From JAHIYG01 sp041306075 (lineage in GTDB: Archaea > Altiarchaeota > Altiarchaeia > IMC4 > SCGC-AAA252-I15), in assembly GCA_041306075.1 (NCBI GenBank), contig JBFYKH010000066.1, forward strand, positions 1-28,363: 28,363 bases of DNA. The letters are read 5' to 3'. The first letter of the stretch is position 1, and each line of letters opens with the position of its first letter. Shown piece after piece: positions 8,314-15,281 of this stretch. The translations under genes were made by a program, and so were the position numbers. The notes beneath the pieces are model-generated. The model was not told where the DNA came from. It did not search any database and worked only from the letters and a program-made list of their open reading frames with translations.

Positions 8314-8736
8314 ATGGATTACCAGAAATACGACTACGACAAACTCCTCGAAAGGGTCTGGACCGGCCTGCCGGACAAGCTCAAGAAGCACGACCGCTTC
8401 GAGATACCCCAGGCCGACGCCTTCATCGAAGGCAGCGTCACCATAATCAGGAACTTCAACGACATAGCGGCCGCATTCAACCGGACCGGCGACCACCTCC
8501 TGAAGTACCTGTCGAAGGAGCTGGCTGCGCCAGGCACCGTCGACAACGCGAGGGCGATAATACAAAGGAAGCTGAAGAAGCAGATAATAGACGACAAGAT
8601 AAAGGCATACGCGGCCGAATTCGTCATCTGCAAGGAGTGCGGGAGGCCGGACACGAAGGTCGGGGAGCTCGAAGGCACCAAAATCCTAAAGTGCGAGGCC
8701 TGCGGCGCCTGGTGGCCGATGCGCAGGATAAAGTGA
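8314..8736 (+). CDS. eif2b: Translation initiation factor aIF2 subunit beta
   Basis: A 140-aa protein of the eIF2-beta/eIF5 family, the usual size for archaeal aIF2-beta. It is the beta subunit of the heterotrimer that carries initiator Met-tRNA to the small ribosomal subunit. Residues 1-30 form the helical part that contacts the gamma subunit. The central alpha/beta domain (about 35-102) contains IIRNFNDIAAAFNR and HLLKYLSKELAAPG, both characteristic. The C-terminal zinc ribbon has Cys106, Cys109, Cys127 and Cys130 (CX2C-X17-CX2C). It is the first gene of an operon; its TGA overlaps the GTG start of the DUF424 gene. Identification is firm. Confidence 0.96.
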   Translation: MDYQKYDYDKLLERVWTGLPDKLKKHDRFEIPQADAFIEGSVTIIRNFNDIAAAFNRTGDHLLKYLSKELAAPGTVDNARAIIQRKLKKQIIDDKIKAYAAEFVICKECGRPDTKVGELEGTKILKCEACGAWWPMRRIK

Positions 8737-9032
8737 AAGAGTATCTCGTGAAGACGCACTTGGCGGGCGGCGAAGTCATGGTCGCATGCTGCGACCAGCG
8801 GCTCCTGGGGATGACGCTCAGGGACGGCGAACTGGAGGTCCACGTGAGCGAACGGTTCTACGGCGGCGAGCGCGCGTCCGAGGAGGCGATGCTAAAGGCC
8901 GTGTCTGAATCCACCGTCGCCAACATAATCGGAGACGACGCGGTCGAGGCAGCCCTGAGGCGCGGCGAGGTCGACGAATCCGGCGTCAGGGAAGTCTGCG
9001 GGGTCAAGCACGCCCAAGTCTACAAGGTATGA
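8733..9032 (+). CDS. DUF424 family protein
   Basis: A 99-aa protein whose sequence fits the archaeal DUF424 family: a YLVKTHLAGGEVMVACCD start, a LLG...LRDGELEVHVSERFYGG core, and an ANIIGDDAVEAALRRG segment. I chose the GTG at 8733, which overlaps the aIF2-beta stop in GTGA. The frame is open further upstream but would run through the whole aIF2-beta gene in another frame. DUF424 genes are commonly found beside aIF2-beta in archaea, which points to translation or RNA-related work, but no activity is established that I can name. Its own stop overlaps the next start (ATGA, 9029-9032), so all three genes are probably translationally coupled. Confidence 0.85.
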   Translation: MKEYLVKTHLAGGEVMVACCDQRLLGMTLRDGELEVHVSERFYGGERASEEAMLKAVSESTVANIIGDDAVEAALRRGEVDESGVREVCGVKHAQVYKV

Positions 9033-10036
9033 AAAACATCGAGCTGCCGAGGAAGGTGCTCGTCGGCAAGGACGCCGTCTACGAGGTCGACGACGTCGCC
9101 GCAGAGCTCGGCCTCACCGGCAGGCCGCTGATAATCTGCGACGAGGTAACCCTCGGCATAGCGGGCGATACAGTAGCCGAGGAGCTCTCTGAGCCCGCCA
9201 CGGTCCTTAGGGAGTCGTCCCCGGCCGGCATCGAGCGGATGCGCGCGAAGGCCCGGGACGGGGGCTGCGCGTACGTGGTCGGCGTCGGGGGCGGCAGGAT
9301 ACTCGACACAGGCAAGGTCGTCGCCTTCGAGAACAGGCTACCGTTCATCAGCGTCCCCACCGCGGCGTCGCACGACGGAATCGCCTCGCCGCAGGCTTCG
9401 CTGAAGGCAGACAAGCCGACGTCCGTCCAGGTCCACTGCCCCCTCGGAGTCATAGCCGACACCGCCATCATCTCGAAGGCGCCGAGGCGCCTCCTGGCCG
9501 CGGGCTGCGGAGACGCCATCTCGAACTACACGGCCGTACTAGACTGGCAGCTCGCCCACAGGGAGAAGGGCGAGTACTACGGAGACTACGCGTCCGCCCT
9601 GTCGTCGATGAGCGCGGAAATCGTGATGAAGAACGCGGGCCGCATATACGGGAACATCAGCATACTCGTGGAGGCGCTCATCTCAAGCGGCGTCGCCATC
9701 GGGATAGCGGGGAGCTCGAGGCCGGCCTCCGGCGCCGAGCACATGTTCAGCCACACCCTCGACATGATATGCGAGCGGCCCGCCCTCCACGGGGAACAGT
9801 GCGGCGTAGGCAGCATACTGACGGCGCACCTGCACGGCGCCGACTGGAAGCGCGTAAGGGACTCGCTGAAAAAGTGCGGGGCGCCGGCGACCGCCAAGGA
9901 GATGGAGATACCCGCGGACAAGATAATCGAGGCCTTGACGAAAGCCCACACCGTCAGGGACAGGTACACCATACTCAAGGGCGGACTGTCCGAGAAGGGC
10001 GCGAGAAAGGTCGCGGAGGAGACGGGAGTAATCTGA
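9029..10036 (+). CDS. egsA: NAD(P)-dependent sn-glycerol-1-phosphate dehydrogenase
   Basis: A 335-aa enzyme of the iron-containing alcohol dehydrogenase/dehydroquinate synthase superfamily, full length for the family. It reduces dihydroxyacetone phosphate to sn-glycerol-1-phosphate, the stereo-defining backbone of archaeal membrane lipids. The nucleotide-binding GVGGGRILDTGK lies near residue 90 and is followed by VPTAASHDGIASPQASL. Metal ligands are expected from the Asp in GCGDAISNY, the His in GAEHMFSH and the His in LHGEQCGVG. The ATG overlaps the DUF424 stop by 4 bp. Its product feeds the GGGP synthase encoded about 2.7 kb downstream, although the two are in separate transcripts. Confidence 0.96.
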   Translation: MKNIELPRKVLVGKDAVYEVDDVAAELGLTGRPLIICDEVTLGIAGDTVAEELSEPATVLRESSPAGIERMRAKARDGGCAYVVGVGGGRILDTGKVVAFENRLPFISVPTAASHDGIASPQASLKADKPTSVQVHCPLGVIADTAIISKAPRRLLAAGCGDAISNYTAVLDWQLAHREKGEYYGDYASALSSMSAEIVMKNAGRIYGNISILVEALISSGVAIGIAGSSRPASGAEHMFSHTLDMICERPALHGEQCGVGSILTAHLHGADWKRVRDSLKKCGAPATAKEMEIPADKIIEALTKAHTVRDRYTILKGGLSEKGARKVAEETGVI

Positions 10037-10038
10037 GG

Positions 10039-10044
10039 TTTATT
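10039..10044 (+). promoter_or_regulatory. Weak TATA box of the caspase-like gene
   Basis: GGTTTATTGC, whose TTTATT core is centred 27 bp before the ATG at 10069. The spacing matches the other promoters here, although the sequence is a weaker match. Confidence 0.45.
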
Positions 10045-10068
10045 GCTTTGTCCTGCAGTGTCTTTAAT

Positions 10069-11583
10069 ATGCCGCTCGTCGAGAAGCCGTCGGACCGCAC
10101 TGTCGAATTCCCGGAGCCTTTTGCTCTTGGGGCCGGCTTCTTCAGTTGGCCTGAGCCCAAGTCGGAGGCTGGGCGGAGGCTCCGTAAGGAGGCTTACGCC
10201 GTCGCCTCCCTGCTATCCGAGAAGGACGACTTCCTCGTGTGGCTCGTCGCGTTCGGGAACGGTCAGGCCAGGGTCGAGGACGTCCTACTGAAGGGCCGTG
10301 GGGAGAGAAACCCGTTCAGGCCGTGCTTCGGGAGGCTGAGGAAAACGCTCGTGGACGCCGGCGCAAGGGACGAGGTCGTCGGCGCTTACGACAGGAGGCT
10401 CGAGGACGAATACCTCCAAGTCATGAGGGGGGACTTGAAGGAGTACGCGAGGAAGCCGAACGGGCTCATGTCCTTCCTGACCGACGTCCGCGGCGACACC
10501 GCGGAGTTCGAGGTCGCCAAGCGCGTGCTTGGGAGGGCGTTCCCGGACCCGCAGGCGTGCAGGCTCGCCGCCAACGCGGTCTCGGCCATCGCACTGGAGG
10601 GGGACGACGATGCGAGGCTGTGGGCGAAGGGCCTGTTCGAGGGAGGCCTCGGAAGCGCAAGCGATGCAATCGCGTCCGAGTCGATGGTGGGCCTCGTCCA
10701 CGTCACGTTGAGGATGGGGGCACAGGAGATACTGGGCATGCGGCGTAGGGTGCAGGGCATCGTCGAGGCAGCCGGATTGGACCCGAGGCAGACCATCGGG
10801 AGATGGTACATGAGCGAGAACCCCCACGTAGCCGTCGGACTGTGCGCGTCCACCGTGGACAGGCTCCGGATGATGAGGCCGGAGGCTCCGAAGAGGCTCT
10901 TCGACGAGTACGGGATACGCTACTTCGGCAGGAACACCCCGGCCACCCTCGCGCGGCAGTATGACGAGCTCGGGGAGACAGGGAAGCCGTACGTGCTCCA
11001 GCTGAGTTCGGGCAGCGACTTTAAGGGCGCATTCTACCAGGACAGGGACCTGTACGGGAGGATGCAGGCAGACCTCGGGGGCGACGTCCTCTACAGGGCT
11101 GCGGAGTTCGACGGGAGATTCAGCATCGCCAGGCGGCTCCTCGGGATTAAGAGGACGCACCCCCTACTGGACACGCTGATAATACAGGCTCACGGACAGA
11201 ACGCCGAGGATGACCCGCACTCGGACGGCGGCATATCCCTGACATACGGGGCCGGCGACGGCGACCTGAAGGCGAGCCAGCTTTCCGGGCCCGGCGTCTC
11301 AAGGCTCGTCCAGGCCTTGAAGCCGAGGATGGTGATACTGTCGTCGTGCTGGGCCGGCCAGAGGGAAGGCTTCGCCCAGAGGCTGTCGGAGAAGGGCGTG
11401 AAGGTCATGGCCCCCGAGAAGAGCGCGTACATGAGGGACGTCCGGGTGGAGAGGAGGGGCGGGCTGCCGGAATTCAGGGTGACGTTCGAAGACGACCTAG
11501 GCGAGGTGAAGGCCATGGTCTGGGAGGACGGCAGGCTCGTGGGCAGGCACACCGGGAAGAGGCAGGTGTACGTCTACAGGTGA
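10069..11583 (+). CDS. Caspase-like (clan CD) cysteine peptidase-type protein
   Basis: A 504-aa protein. The C-terminal third has the caspase-hemoglobinase layout: a hydrophobic strand ending in His-Gly (DTLIIQAHGQ, His375), then a second strand ending in Ser-Ser-Cys (RMVILSSCWAG, Cys427), then helix and strand (GFAQRLSEKGVKVMAPE). In CHAT and caspase families these His and Cys form the catalytic dyad. Residues 1-340 are mostly helical and unfamiliar; they could be a regulatory or substrate-recognition region. There is no signal peptide or membrane span, so it should be cytoplasmic. I chose the ATG at 10069; the frame is open further upstream but only inside the dehydrogenase gene. The 3' end overlaps the next, convergent gene by 10 bp. 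Its substrate is unknown. The fold is inferred from motifs and should be tested by structure prediction. Confidence 0.6.
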   Translation: MPLVEKPSDRTVEFPEPFALGAGFFSWPEPKSEAGRRLRKEAYAVASLLSEKDDFLVWLVAFGNGQARVEDVLLKGRGERNPFRPCFGRLRKTLVDAGARDEVVGAYDRRLEDEYLQVMRGDLKEYARKPNGLMSFLTDVRGDTAEFEVAKRVLGRAFPDPQACRLAANAVSAIALEGDDDARLWAKGLFEGGLGSASDAIASESMVGLVHVTLRMGAQEILGMRRRVQGIVEAAGLDPRQTIGRWYMSENPHVAVGLCASTVDRLRMMRPEAPKRLFDEYGIRYFGRNTPATLARQYDELGETGKPYVLQLSSGSDFKGAFYQDRDLYGRMQADLGGDVLYRAAEFDGRFSIARRLLGIKRTHPLLDTLIIQAHGQNAEDDPHSDGGISLTYGAGDGDLKASQLSGPGVSRLVQALKPRMVILSSCWAGQREGFAQRLSEKGVKVMAPEKSAYMRDVRVERRGGLPEFRVTFEDDLGEVKAMVWEDGRLVGRHTGKRQVYVYR

Positions 11584-12695
11584 CGTGGGAAACGCTTCGG
11601 CCCGGGCAGAGTCGGCCGGCCGTCCCTTTCCGCGACAAGCTTCGCCAGCGTCTCCTTGAACTCGGTCCGGAAGGCCTCTGATTTCGCGAGGTCCCCCCCG
11701 TAACCGGAAGCCGCCACCTCCCGGAGGTACGCATCATGGCCGACTATGTCCGCGTACCTCGACCTAGTCTTGCCGAACTCTGTGACGAGGCCGGAACGGG
11801 CGTCAGCCCATAACTGAGCGAAATATGAGGGGGCCATGTAACGGTCAAGGCGCCGCTTCACCGCCTTCCCGAGGCCGGCGAGCATCAGGCCGGATATCGC
11901 GCGTATCTTCGCGTCGAGCATCCCCGCATCCGGCGCGTATCGCGCCTGCCTGAGGGCGCCGTTCTCCGCATCAGACAGCATGCCCTCGGCCTCCTGTGAA
12001 CCGCGCTCGTACGCCTCCAGGCGCTTCAGGACCTCCTTAGGCCACTCGAATGATTCAACGAGCGCCTGGACCCGCCGGCCCTCAGGGCTCCCCGACAGCA
12101 CCGAGACCGTCTCCCCCCACCTCGGGTCGTCGGGTACGCCGTACGGGAACCGCTGGTACCTGCACACATCCAGCCACTTCTCGGGGCTGTGGGCTTCAAT
12201 GTAGTCGACTGCCTTCCCGAGGCGGCCCTCGATTTTCGGCACCGCCATCTCCACCCGCGTCGCGGCGTTGTGGTCGCCGGCTGTCGCGGCCTCCACGTAC
12301 TCGTGCCTCGCCCAGTCGCTCTTCAGATCGTCCGGGAGGCCGGGGTGCATGTCCTCCACCACAAACAGCAGCCACTCGCCGCGCTTCATCGCCGCCCTCC
12401 GGCCGGCGAATGCGGCTTCGACTGGGTCGAAGAGGCAGTGGGCGAAAGCGCCACCGCACGAGCTTATGATGTCCGGGGGCACGTCCTTCTTCTTGACGAG
12501 CGCATAATCGAACCTGAAGCCGTACGGGTCGTCGTGGGAGACGACCTTACCGGCGGCGCCCGCTTCCCTCCAGAGCGTCTTGAGCTTGTCTTCACGTTCC
12601 TGGTAGACGCTGAGCTGCAGCTTCAAGGACGGCGTCTGAGTCACTTCAAGCTCGTTCCTTTGGCCGACGCTCAATCGCATCCCCTGGCCGGGCAT
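11574..12695 (-). CDS. Unknown protein with sigma-54-like N-terminal motif and His/Glu motif
   Basis: A 373-aa protein without a family I can name. The N-terminus (LSVGQRNELEVTQTPSLKLQ, residues 8-27) resembles the Gln-rich activator-interacting start of sigma-54, but nothing else of sigma-54 follows. Residues 131-149 read H-E-x9-H-x6-E (HEYVEAATAGDHNAATRVE), which could bind a metal or be an enzyme site. The C-terminal half is helical and charged. The reading frame extends upstream to 12827, but that would overlap the divergent GGGP synthase gene. I chose the ATG at 12695 because a TATA element sits exactly 27 bp upstream; an ATG at 12680 is an alternative. It overlaps the caspase-like gene tail to tail. 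Confidence 0.68.
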   Translation of the reverse strand: MPGQGMRLSVGQRNELEVTQTPSLKLQLSVYQEREDKLKTLWREAGAAGKVVSHDDPYGFRFDYALVKKKDVPPDIISSCGGAFAHCLFDPVEAAFAGRRAAMKRGEWLLFVVEDMHPGLPDDLKSDWARHEYVEAATAGDHNAATRVEMAVPKIEGRLGKAVDYIEAHSPEKWLDVCRYQRFPYGVPDDPRWGETVSVLSGSPEGRRVQALVESFEWPKEVLKRLEAYERGSQEAEGMLSDAENGALRQARYAPDAGMLDAKIRAISGLMLAGLGKAVKRRLDRYMAPSYFAQLWADARSGLVTEFGKTRSRYADIVGHDAYLREVAASGYGGDLAKSEAFRTEFKETLAKLVAERDGRPTLPGPKRFPRHL

Positions 12696-12716
12696 GATAT
12701 CGATTCCGTAAGACGA

Positions 12717-12726
12717 GGATAATAAC
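12717..12726. promoter_or_regulatory. Shared bidirectional TATA element
   Basis: GGATAATAAC on the plus strand, GTTATTATCC on the minus. Its centre (about 12722) is 27 bp from the minus-strand ATG at 12695 and 32 bp from the plus-strand ATG at 12754. The 58 bp between the two genes contain no better element except the T-run at 12731-12737. Confidence 0.55.
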
Positions 12727-12753
12727 CAGGCTTTTTTACCGAGGCCGCCCATT

Positions 12754-13488
12754 ATGTCTCCTATGGCAGTGTTGAGGGGATGGCTCGGGAAAGGCGCGCT
12801 CCATTTCACGCTCATAGACCCTGACAAGCAGCCTCCGGAGTCGGCAGGCAGGCTCGCCGCATTGGCGGAGGGTTACGGCTCAGACGCCATAATGATAGGG
12901 GGCTCGACCGCCGGCCATGAGGTGACGGACCGGGTGGCGGCCGCGGTGAAGGCGGAGTGCAAGCTCCCGGTTATACTGTTCCCGAGCACGGCGGCCGGGC
13001 TGACGAGGCACGCGGACCACATCTACTGGATGATGCTGATGAACAGCATGAGCCGGCGCTTCCTCGTCGGCGAGCAGGTGAAGGCCGCGCCGCACGTGAA
13101 AAAGCTCGGGATAGGGACGATACCGATGGGCTACATCGTGGTGAGCACTAGCGCGAAGCCGACGACGGTAGAGAGGGTCGGCGAGGTCGACAGGATAAAT
13201 CCCGAAGACTACGACAAGGCTGTCGCGTACGCGCTAACCGCGGAGTATTACGGGATGGAGTGCGTCTACCTCGAGGCCGGAAGCGGGGCGGACAAGCCGG
13301 TCCCCGCCGGGATGGTCAGGGCCGTCAGGAAGGCGGTGTCGGTCCCCCTGATAGTCGGCGGCGGCATACGCGACCCGGCCCAGGCGAAGGCCGCGTTGGA
13401 GGCGGGCGCGGACGTTATAGTCACGGGTACTATAGCGGAGAGGGACCCCGGGATGCTAGCAGACATAATTCGGGCGGTCAAGGAATGA
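12754..13488 (+). CDS. Geranylgeranylglyceryl phosphate synthase
   Basis: A 244-aa TIM-barrel prenyltransferase of the PcrB/GGGPS family, usual length. It joins geranylgeranyl diphosphate to sn-glycerol-1-phosphate, the first ether bond of archaeal lipids. Diagnostic motifs are HFTLIDPDK (residues about 17-25), PVILFPST, the MLMNSMSRRFLVGEQ stretch, IPMGYIVVS, AEYYGMECVYLEAGSGA, and the phosphate-binding VGGGIRDP and GADVIVTGT near the C-terminus. These distinguish it from the structurally similar HisF barrel. The ATG at 12754 fits a TATA element 32 bp upstream. The stop overlaps the hisH start in ATGA (13485-13488). Confidence 0.95.
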   Translation: MSPMAVLRGWLGKGALHFTLIDPDKQPPESAGRLAALAEGYGSDAIMIGGSTAGHEVTDRVAAAVKAECKLPVILFPSTAAGLTRHADHIYWMMLMNSMSRRFLVGEQVKAAPHVKKLGIGTIPMGYIVVSTSAKPTTVERVGEVDRINPEDYDKAVAYALTAEYYGMECVYLEAGSGADKPVPAGMVRAVRKAVSVPLIVGGGIRDPAQAKAALEAGADVIVTGTIAERDPGMLADIIRAVKE

Positions 13489-14087
13489 TTGGAATCATCG
13501 ACTACGGCGCAGGCAACCTCAGGAGCATCGCCAACGGCTTCAGGAAAATCGGCGTCGAGGCTTCGGTAGTGGACGAGCCGTCCATGCTTGAGGCCGCCGA
13601 TGCAATAGTCCTGCCAGGGGTGGGGGCTTTCGGCGACGCGATGGCGAGGCTAGAAGCCTACAGGGGGGCTCTCGCGGAGGCTGTCGAATCAGGGAAGCCG
13701 TTCCTCGGCCTATGCCTCGGCGAACAGGTCGTCTTCGACGCGAGCCAGGAGAGCCCGGGAGTGAGTGGGCTCGGCCTCTTCAGGGGGGAGTGCAGGAGGT
13801 TCGCCGGGAGTCTGAAGGTCCCGCACATGGGGTGGAACACGATAAGGAGGGTCCGGGACACGCCGCTACTGGAGGGCATCGGCGACGGCGAGCACTTCTA
13901 CTTCGTCCACAGCTACTATGTAGTGCCTAAGGATGACGGGCTTGCGGCCGCGGTGACCGAGTACGGCGTCGCGTTCCCTTCGGTGATATCGTCTGGGAAC
14001 GTCCACGCAACCCAGTTCCACCCGGAGAAGAGCGGCGACGCGGGCCTCAAGCTGCTATCCAACTTCGCGAAGATTGCCAGGGGATGA
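13485..14087 (+). CDS. hisH: Imidazole glycerol phosphate synthase glutaminase subunit HisH
   Basis: A 200-aa class I glutamine amidotransferase. HisH releases ammonia from glutamine and passes it to HisF, which makes imidazole glycerol phosphate in histidine synthesis. The catalytic triad is visible: Cys77 (GLCLGEQ), His179 and Glu181 (FHPEKS). PHMGWN, GVGAFGDAM and FVHSYYV are typical of HisH rather than other amidotransferases. Glu80 stands where most HisH proteins have Met just after the nucleophile loop. The start ATG overlaps the GGGP synthase stop by 4 bp, so the two are probably translationally coupled. No hisF, hisA or other his gene is in the window, which makes the pairing with a lipid enzyme notable. 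Confidence 0.9.
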   Translation: MIGIIDYGAGNLRSIANGFRKIGVEASVVDEPSMLEAADAIVLPGVGAFGDAMARLEAYRGALAEAVESGKPFLGLCLGEQVVFDASQESPGVSGLGLFRGECRRFAGSLKVPHMGWNTIRRVRDTPLLEGIGDGEHFYFVHSYYVVPKDDGLAAAVTEYGVAFPSVISSGNVHATQFHPEKSGDAGLKLLSNFAKIARG

Positions 14088-14094
14088 TTTATAT
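14088..14094 (+). promoter_or_regulatory. TATA box of the FMN reductase gene
   Basis: TTTATAT centred at 14091, 33 bp before the ATG at 14124 and directly after the hisH stop. A second A+T-rich element (TTTAAAATTA, about 14108-14117) is too close to the start to be the TATA box of a leaderless transcript. Confidence 0.5.
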
Positions 14095-14123
14095 CCCGGG
14101 ACGCAGTTTAAAATTATCTGAGC

Positions 14124-14690
14124 ATGGACAAGACGGTGATATTAGCCTTCGCCGGCAGCCTGAGGAGGGGTTCCTACAACAGGGCGCTCCTGAAGGCGGC
14201 CTCAGAGCTTGCGCCGGAGGACTGTCGCATAGAAGTCTTCGACCTCGAGGGCATACCGCCGTTCAACCAGGACCTTGAGGCTGAGCCGGCCGCCAGGGTG
14301 AGGCAGTTCAAGGCAGGTATTAAGGCGGCGGACGCAATCCTGATAGCGACCCCCGAGTACAACTACTCCGTGCCGGGCGTCCTCAAGAACGCCATCGACT
14401 GGGCTTCGAGGCCGAGGGGGGACAACAGCTTCGACGGGAAGCCTGCGGCGATAATGGGCGCGAGCAACGGCATCTTCGGGACCGCGAGGGCCCAGTACCA
14501 TCTGAGGCAGACGTGCGTGTCGTTGAACATGAGGCTCCTGAACAGGCCGGAGGTGATGGTGGCCTCCGCGAGTGACAAGGTAACGGAATCCGGAGACGTC
14601 ACCGACGCGAAGGCCAGGGAGCTCATCGGCAGGCTGGTAGCGGAGCTCGCCAGGGAGGCGGCGCGGCAGAGGCGGGCTACTTCTTCTTGA
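14124..14690 (+). CDS. NADPH-dependent FMN reductase / quinone reductase family flavoprotein
   Basis: A 188-aa flavodoxin-fold protein of the NADPH-dependent FMN reductase family (ChrR/azoreductase-like). GSLRRGSYNRALL (residues about 11-23) is the FMN-phosphate loop. The second flavin loop is TPEYNYSVPGVLKNAIDW, which is highly typical, and a later stretch (GKPAAIMGASNGIFGTARAQ) is also conserved. Expected activity is two-electron reduction of quinones, chromate, azo compounds or free FMN with NAD(P)H, in the cytoplasm. It has its own promoter. Its last 14 bp overlap the convergent zinc-finger gene. The physiological substrate cannot be told from sequence. Confidence 0.88.
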   Translation: MDKTVILAFAGSLRRGSYNRALLKAASELAPEDCRIEVFDLEGIPPFNQDLEAEPAARVRQFKAGIKAADAILIATPEYNYSVPGVLKNAIDWASRPRGDNSFDGKPAAIMGASNGIFGTARAQYHLRQTCVSLNMRLLNRPEVMVASASDKVTESGDVTDAKARELIGRLVAELAREAARQRRATSS

Positions 14691-14856
14691 GCAGCGTCTG
14701 CAGTATGTACAGCTGGACCGCGTTCCTGCGGACGATTTCGTCCTCCATGTCCTTGAACGGGGCCTTCTCGCACTCTAGGAGGTGGCCGCCCACGGACAAT
14801 AGGACGTCGCCCAGTTCCTGGCCGCAGAATTCGCAGGTTCTCACTGTAGTAGACAT
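14677..14856 (-). CDS. Small C2HC zinc-finger protein
   Basis: A 59-aa protein that is easily missed by length cut-offs. It reads MSTTVRTCEFCGQEL at the start, with Cys8 and Cys11, then His25 and Cys29 (CX2C-X13-HX3C), a probable single zinc finger. The remainder is a charged helix ending in three lysines. Such small zinc fingers are common in archaea and usually bind nucleic acid or proteins; no specific role is claimed. It lies 25 bp downstream of purE on the same strand and could be co-transcribed with it. A TTTTAAA element at about 14870-14876 is too close for the ATG at 14856 but well placed for a leaderless start at the GTG at 14844, which would give 55 aa. Confidence 0.7.
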   Translation of the reverse strand: MSTTVRTCEFCGQELGDVLLSVGGHLLECEKAPFKDMEDEIVRRNAVQLYILQTLLKKK

Positions 14857-14881
14857 TTCACACGGGCGTTTAAAAGCCGCC

Positions 14882-15265
14882 TTATGCCTTCAGTATCCTC
14901 GCGGCAAGTAGGGCCGCGTTCTTCCCGTTGTCTATGCCGACCGCTGCGACCGGCACGCCGGGGGGCATCTGCACGACGGACAGGAGCGCGTCGAGGCCGC
15001 CGAGCTTCGACTCCACCGGGACGCCGATGACCGGCTTGCCGGTCTTCGACGCCACGACCCCGGGGAGCGCGGCGGAGAGGCCTGCGACGCAGATGAACAC
15101 CCTCGCGTCCGAGGACGCTATTATCTCGTCGAGGCGCCCGGGCTCCCGGTGGGCGCTGCAGTATTCGACGGAGTAAGCGACCTTGCATTCCTTGAGCGCC
15201 TCCTCCGCTTTTTTGACGACGGCCTCGTCGGACTTGCTGCCGGCTATTATTAATACTTCGGCCAT
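14882..15265 (-). CDS. purE: N5-carboxyaminoimidazole ribonucleotide mutase PurE
   Basis: A 127-aa PurE, which moves the carboxylate of N5-CAIR to give CAIR in purine synthesis (or carboxylates AIR directly, in class II enzymes). The phosphate-binding GSKSD is at residues 9-13 and the catalytic SAHR loop at 37-40. GLSAALPGVVASKT and GVPVESKLGGLDALLSVVQM are conserved core pieces. The last part (GIDNGKNAALLAARIL) is also typical, although the protein is shorter than the usual 150-160 aa, ending soon after it. The frame extends upstream to 15346, but this would overlap dapB; the ATG at 15265 is supported by a TATA element 25 bp upstream. purK is not in the window. Confidence 0.93.
   Translation of the reverse strand: MAEVLIIAGSKSDEAVVKKAEEALKECKVAYSVEYCSAHREPGRLDEIIASSDARVFICVAGLSAALPGVVASKTGKPVIGVPVESKLGGLDALLSVVQMPPGVPVAAVGIDNGKNAALLAARILKA
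15245..15255 (+). promoter_or_regulatory. TATA element of dapB, inside the purE coding region
   Basis: TATTATTAATA centred at about 15250, 32 bp before the dapB ATG at 15282. It lies within codons 4-7 of purE, so the promoter and the purE start share sequence. Confidence 0.5.
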
Positions 15266-15281
15266 AATACCTATTCCGAAG

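Noticed and set aside
8214..8732. Upstream extension of the DUF424 frame to an ATG at 8214
   Set aside because: It would run in another frame through all of aIF2-beta. The GTG at 8733 gives the normal family length and overlaps the upstream stop.
9769..10068. Upstream extension of the caspase-like frame
   Set aside because: The extra residues are an Arg/Gly-rich shadow of the dehydrogenase gene; the ATG at 10069 fits a promoter and a natural N-terminus.
11574..12695. Annotation of this gene as sigma-54 (RpoN)
   Set aside because: Only about 20 N-terminal residues look similar. The core-binding domain and RpoN box are absent, and archaea do not use sigma factors.
12696..12827. Upstream extension of the unknown 373-aa protein to 12827
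   Set aside because: It would overlap the start of the divergent GGGP synthase, and the TATA spacing fits the ATG at 12695.
12754..13488. Possibility that the gene before hisH is hisF
   Set aside because: HFTLIDPDK, IPMGYIVV and the YLEAGSGA motifs are those of GGGP synthase; HisF-specific motifs are absent.
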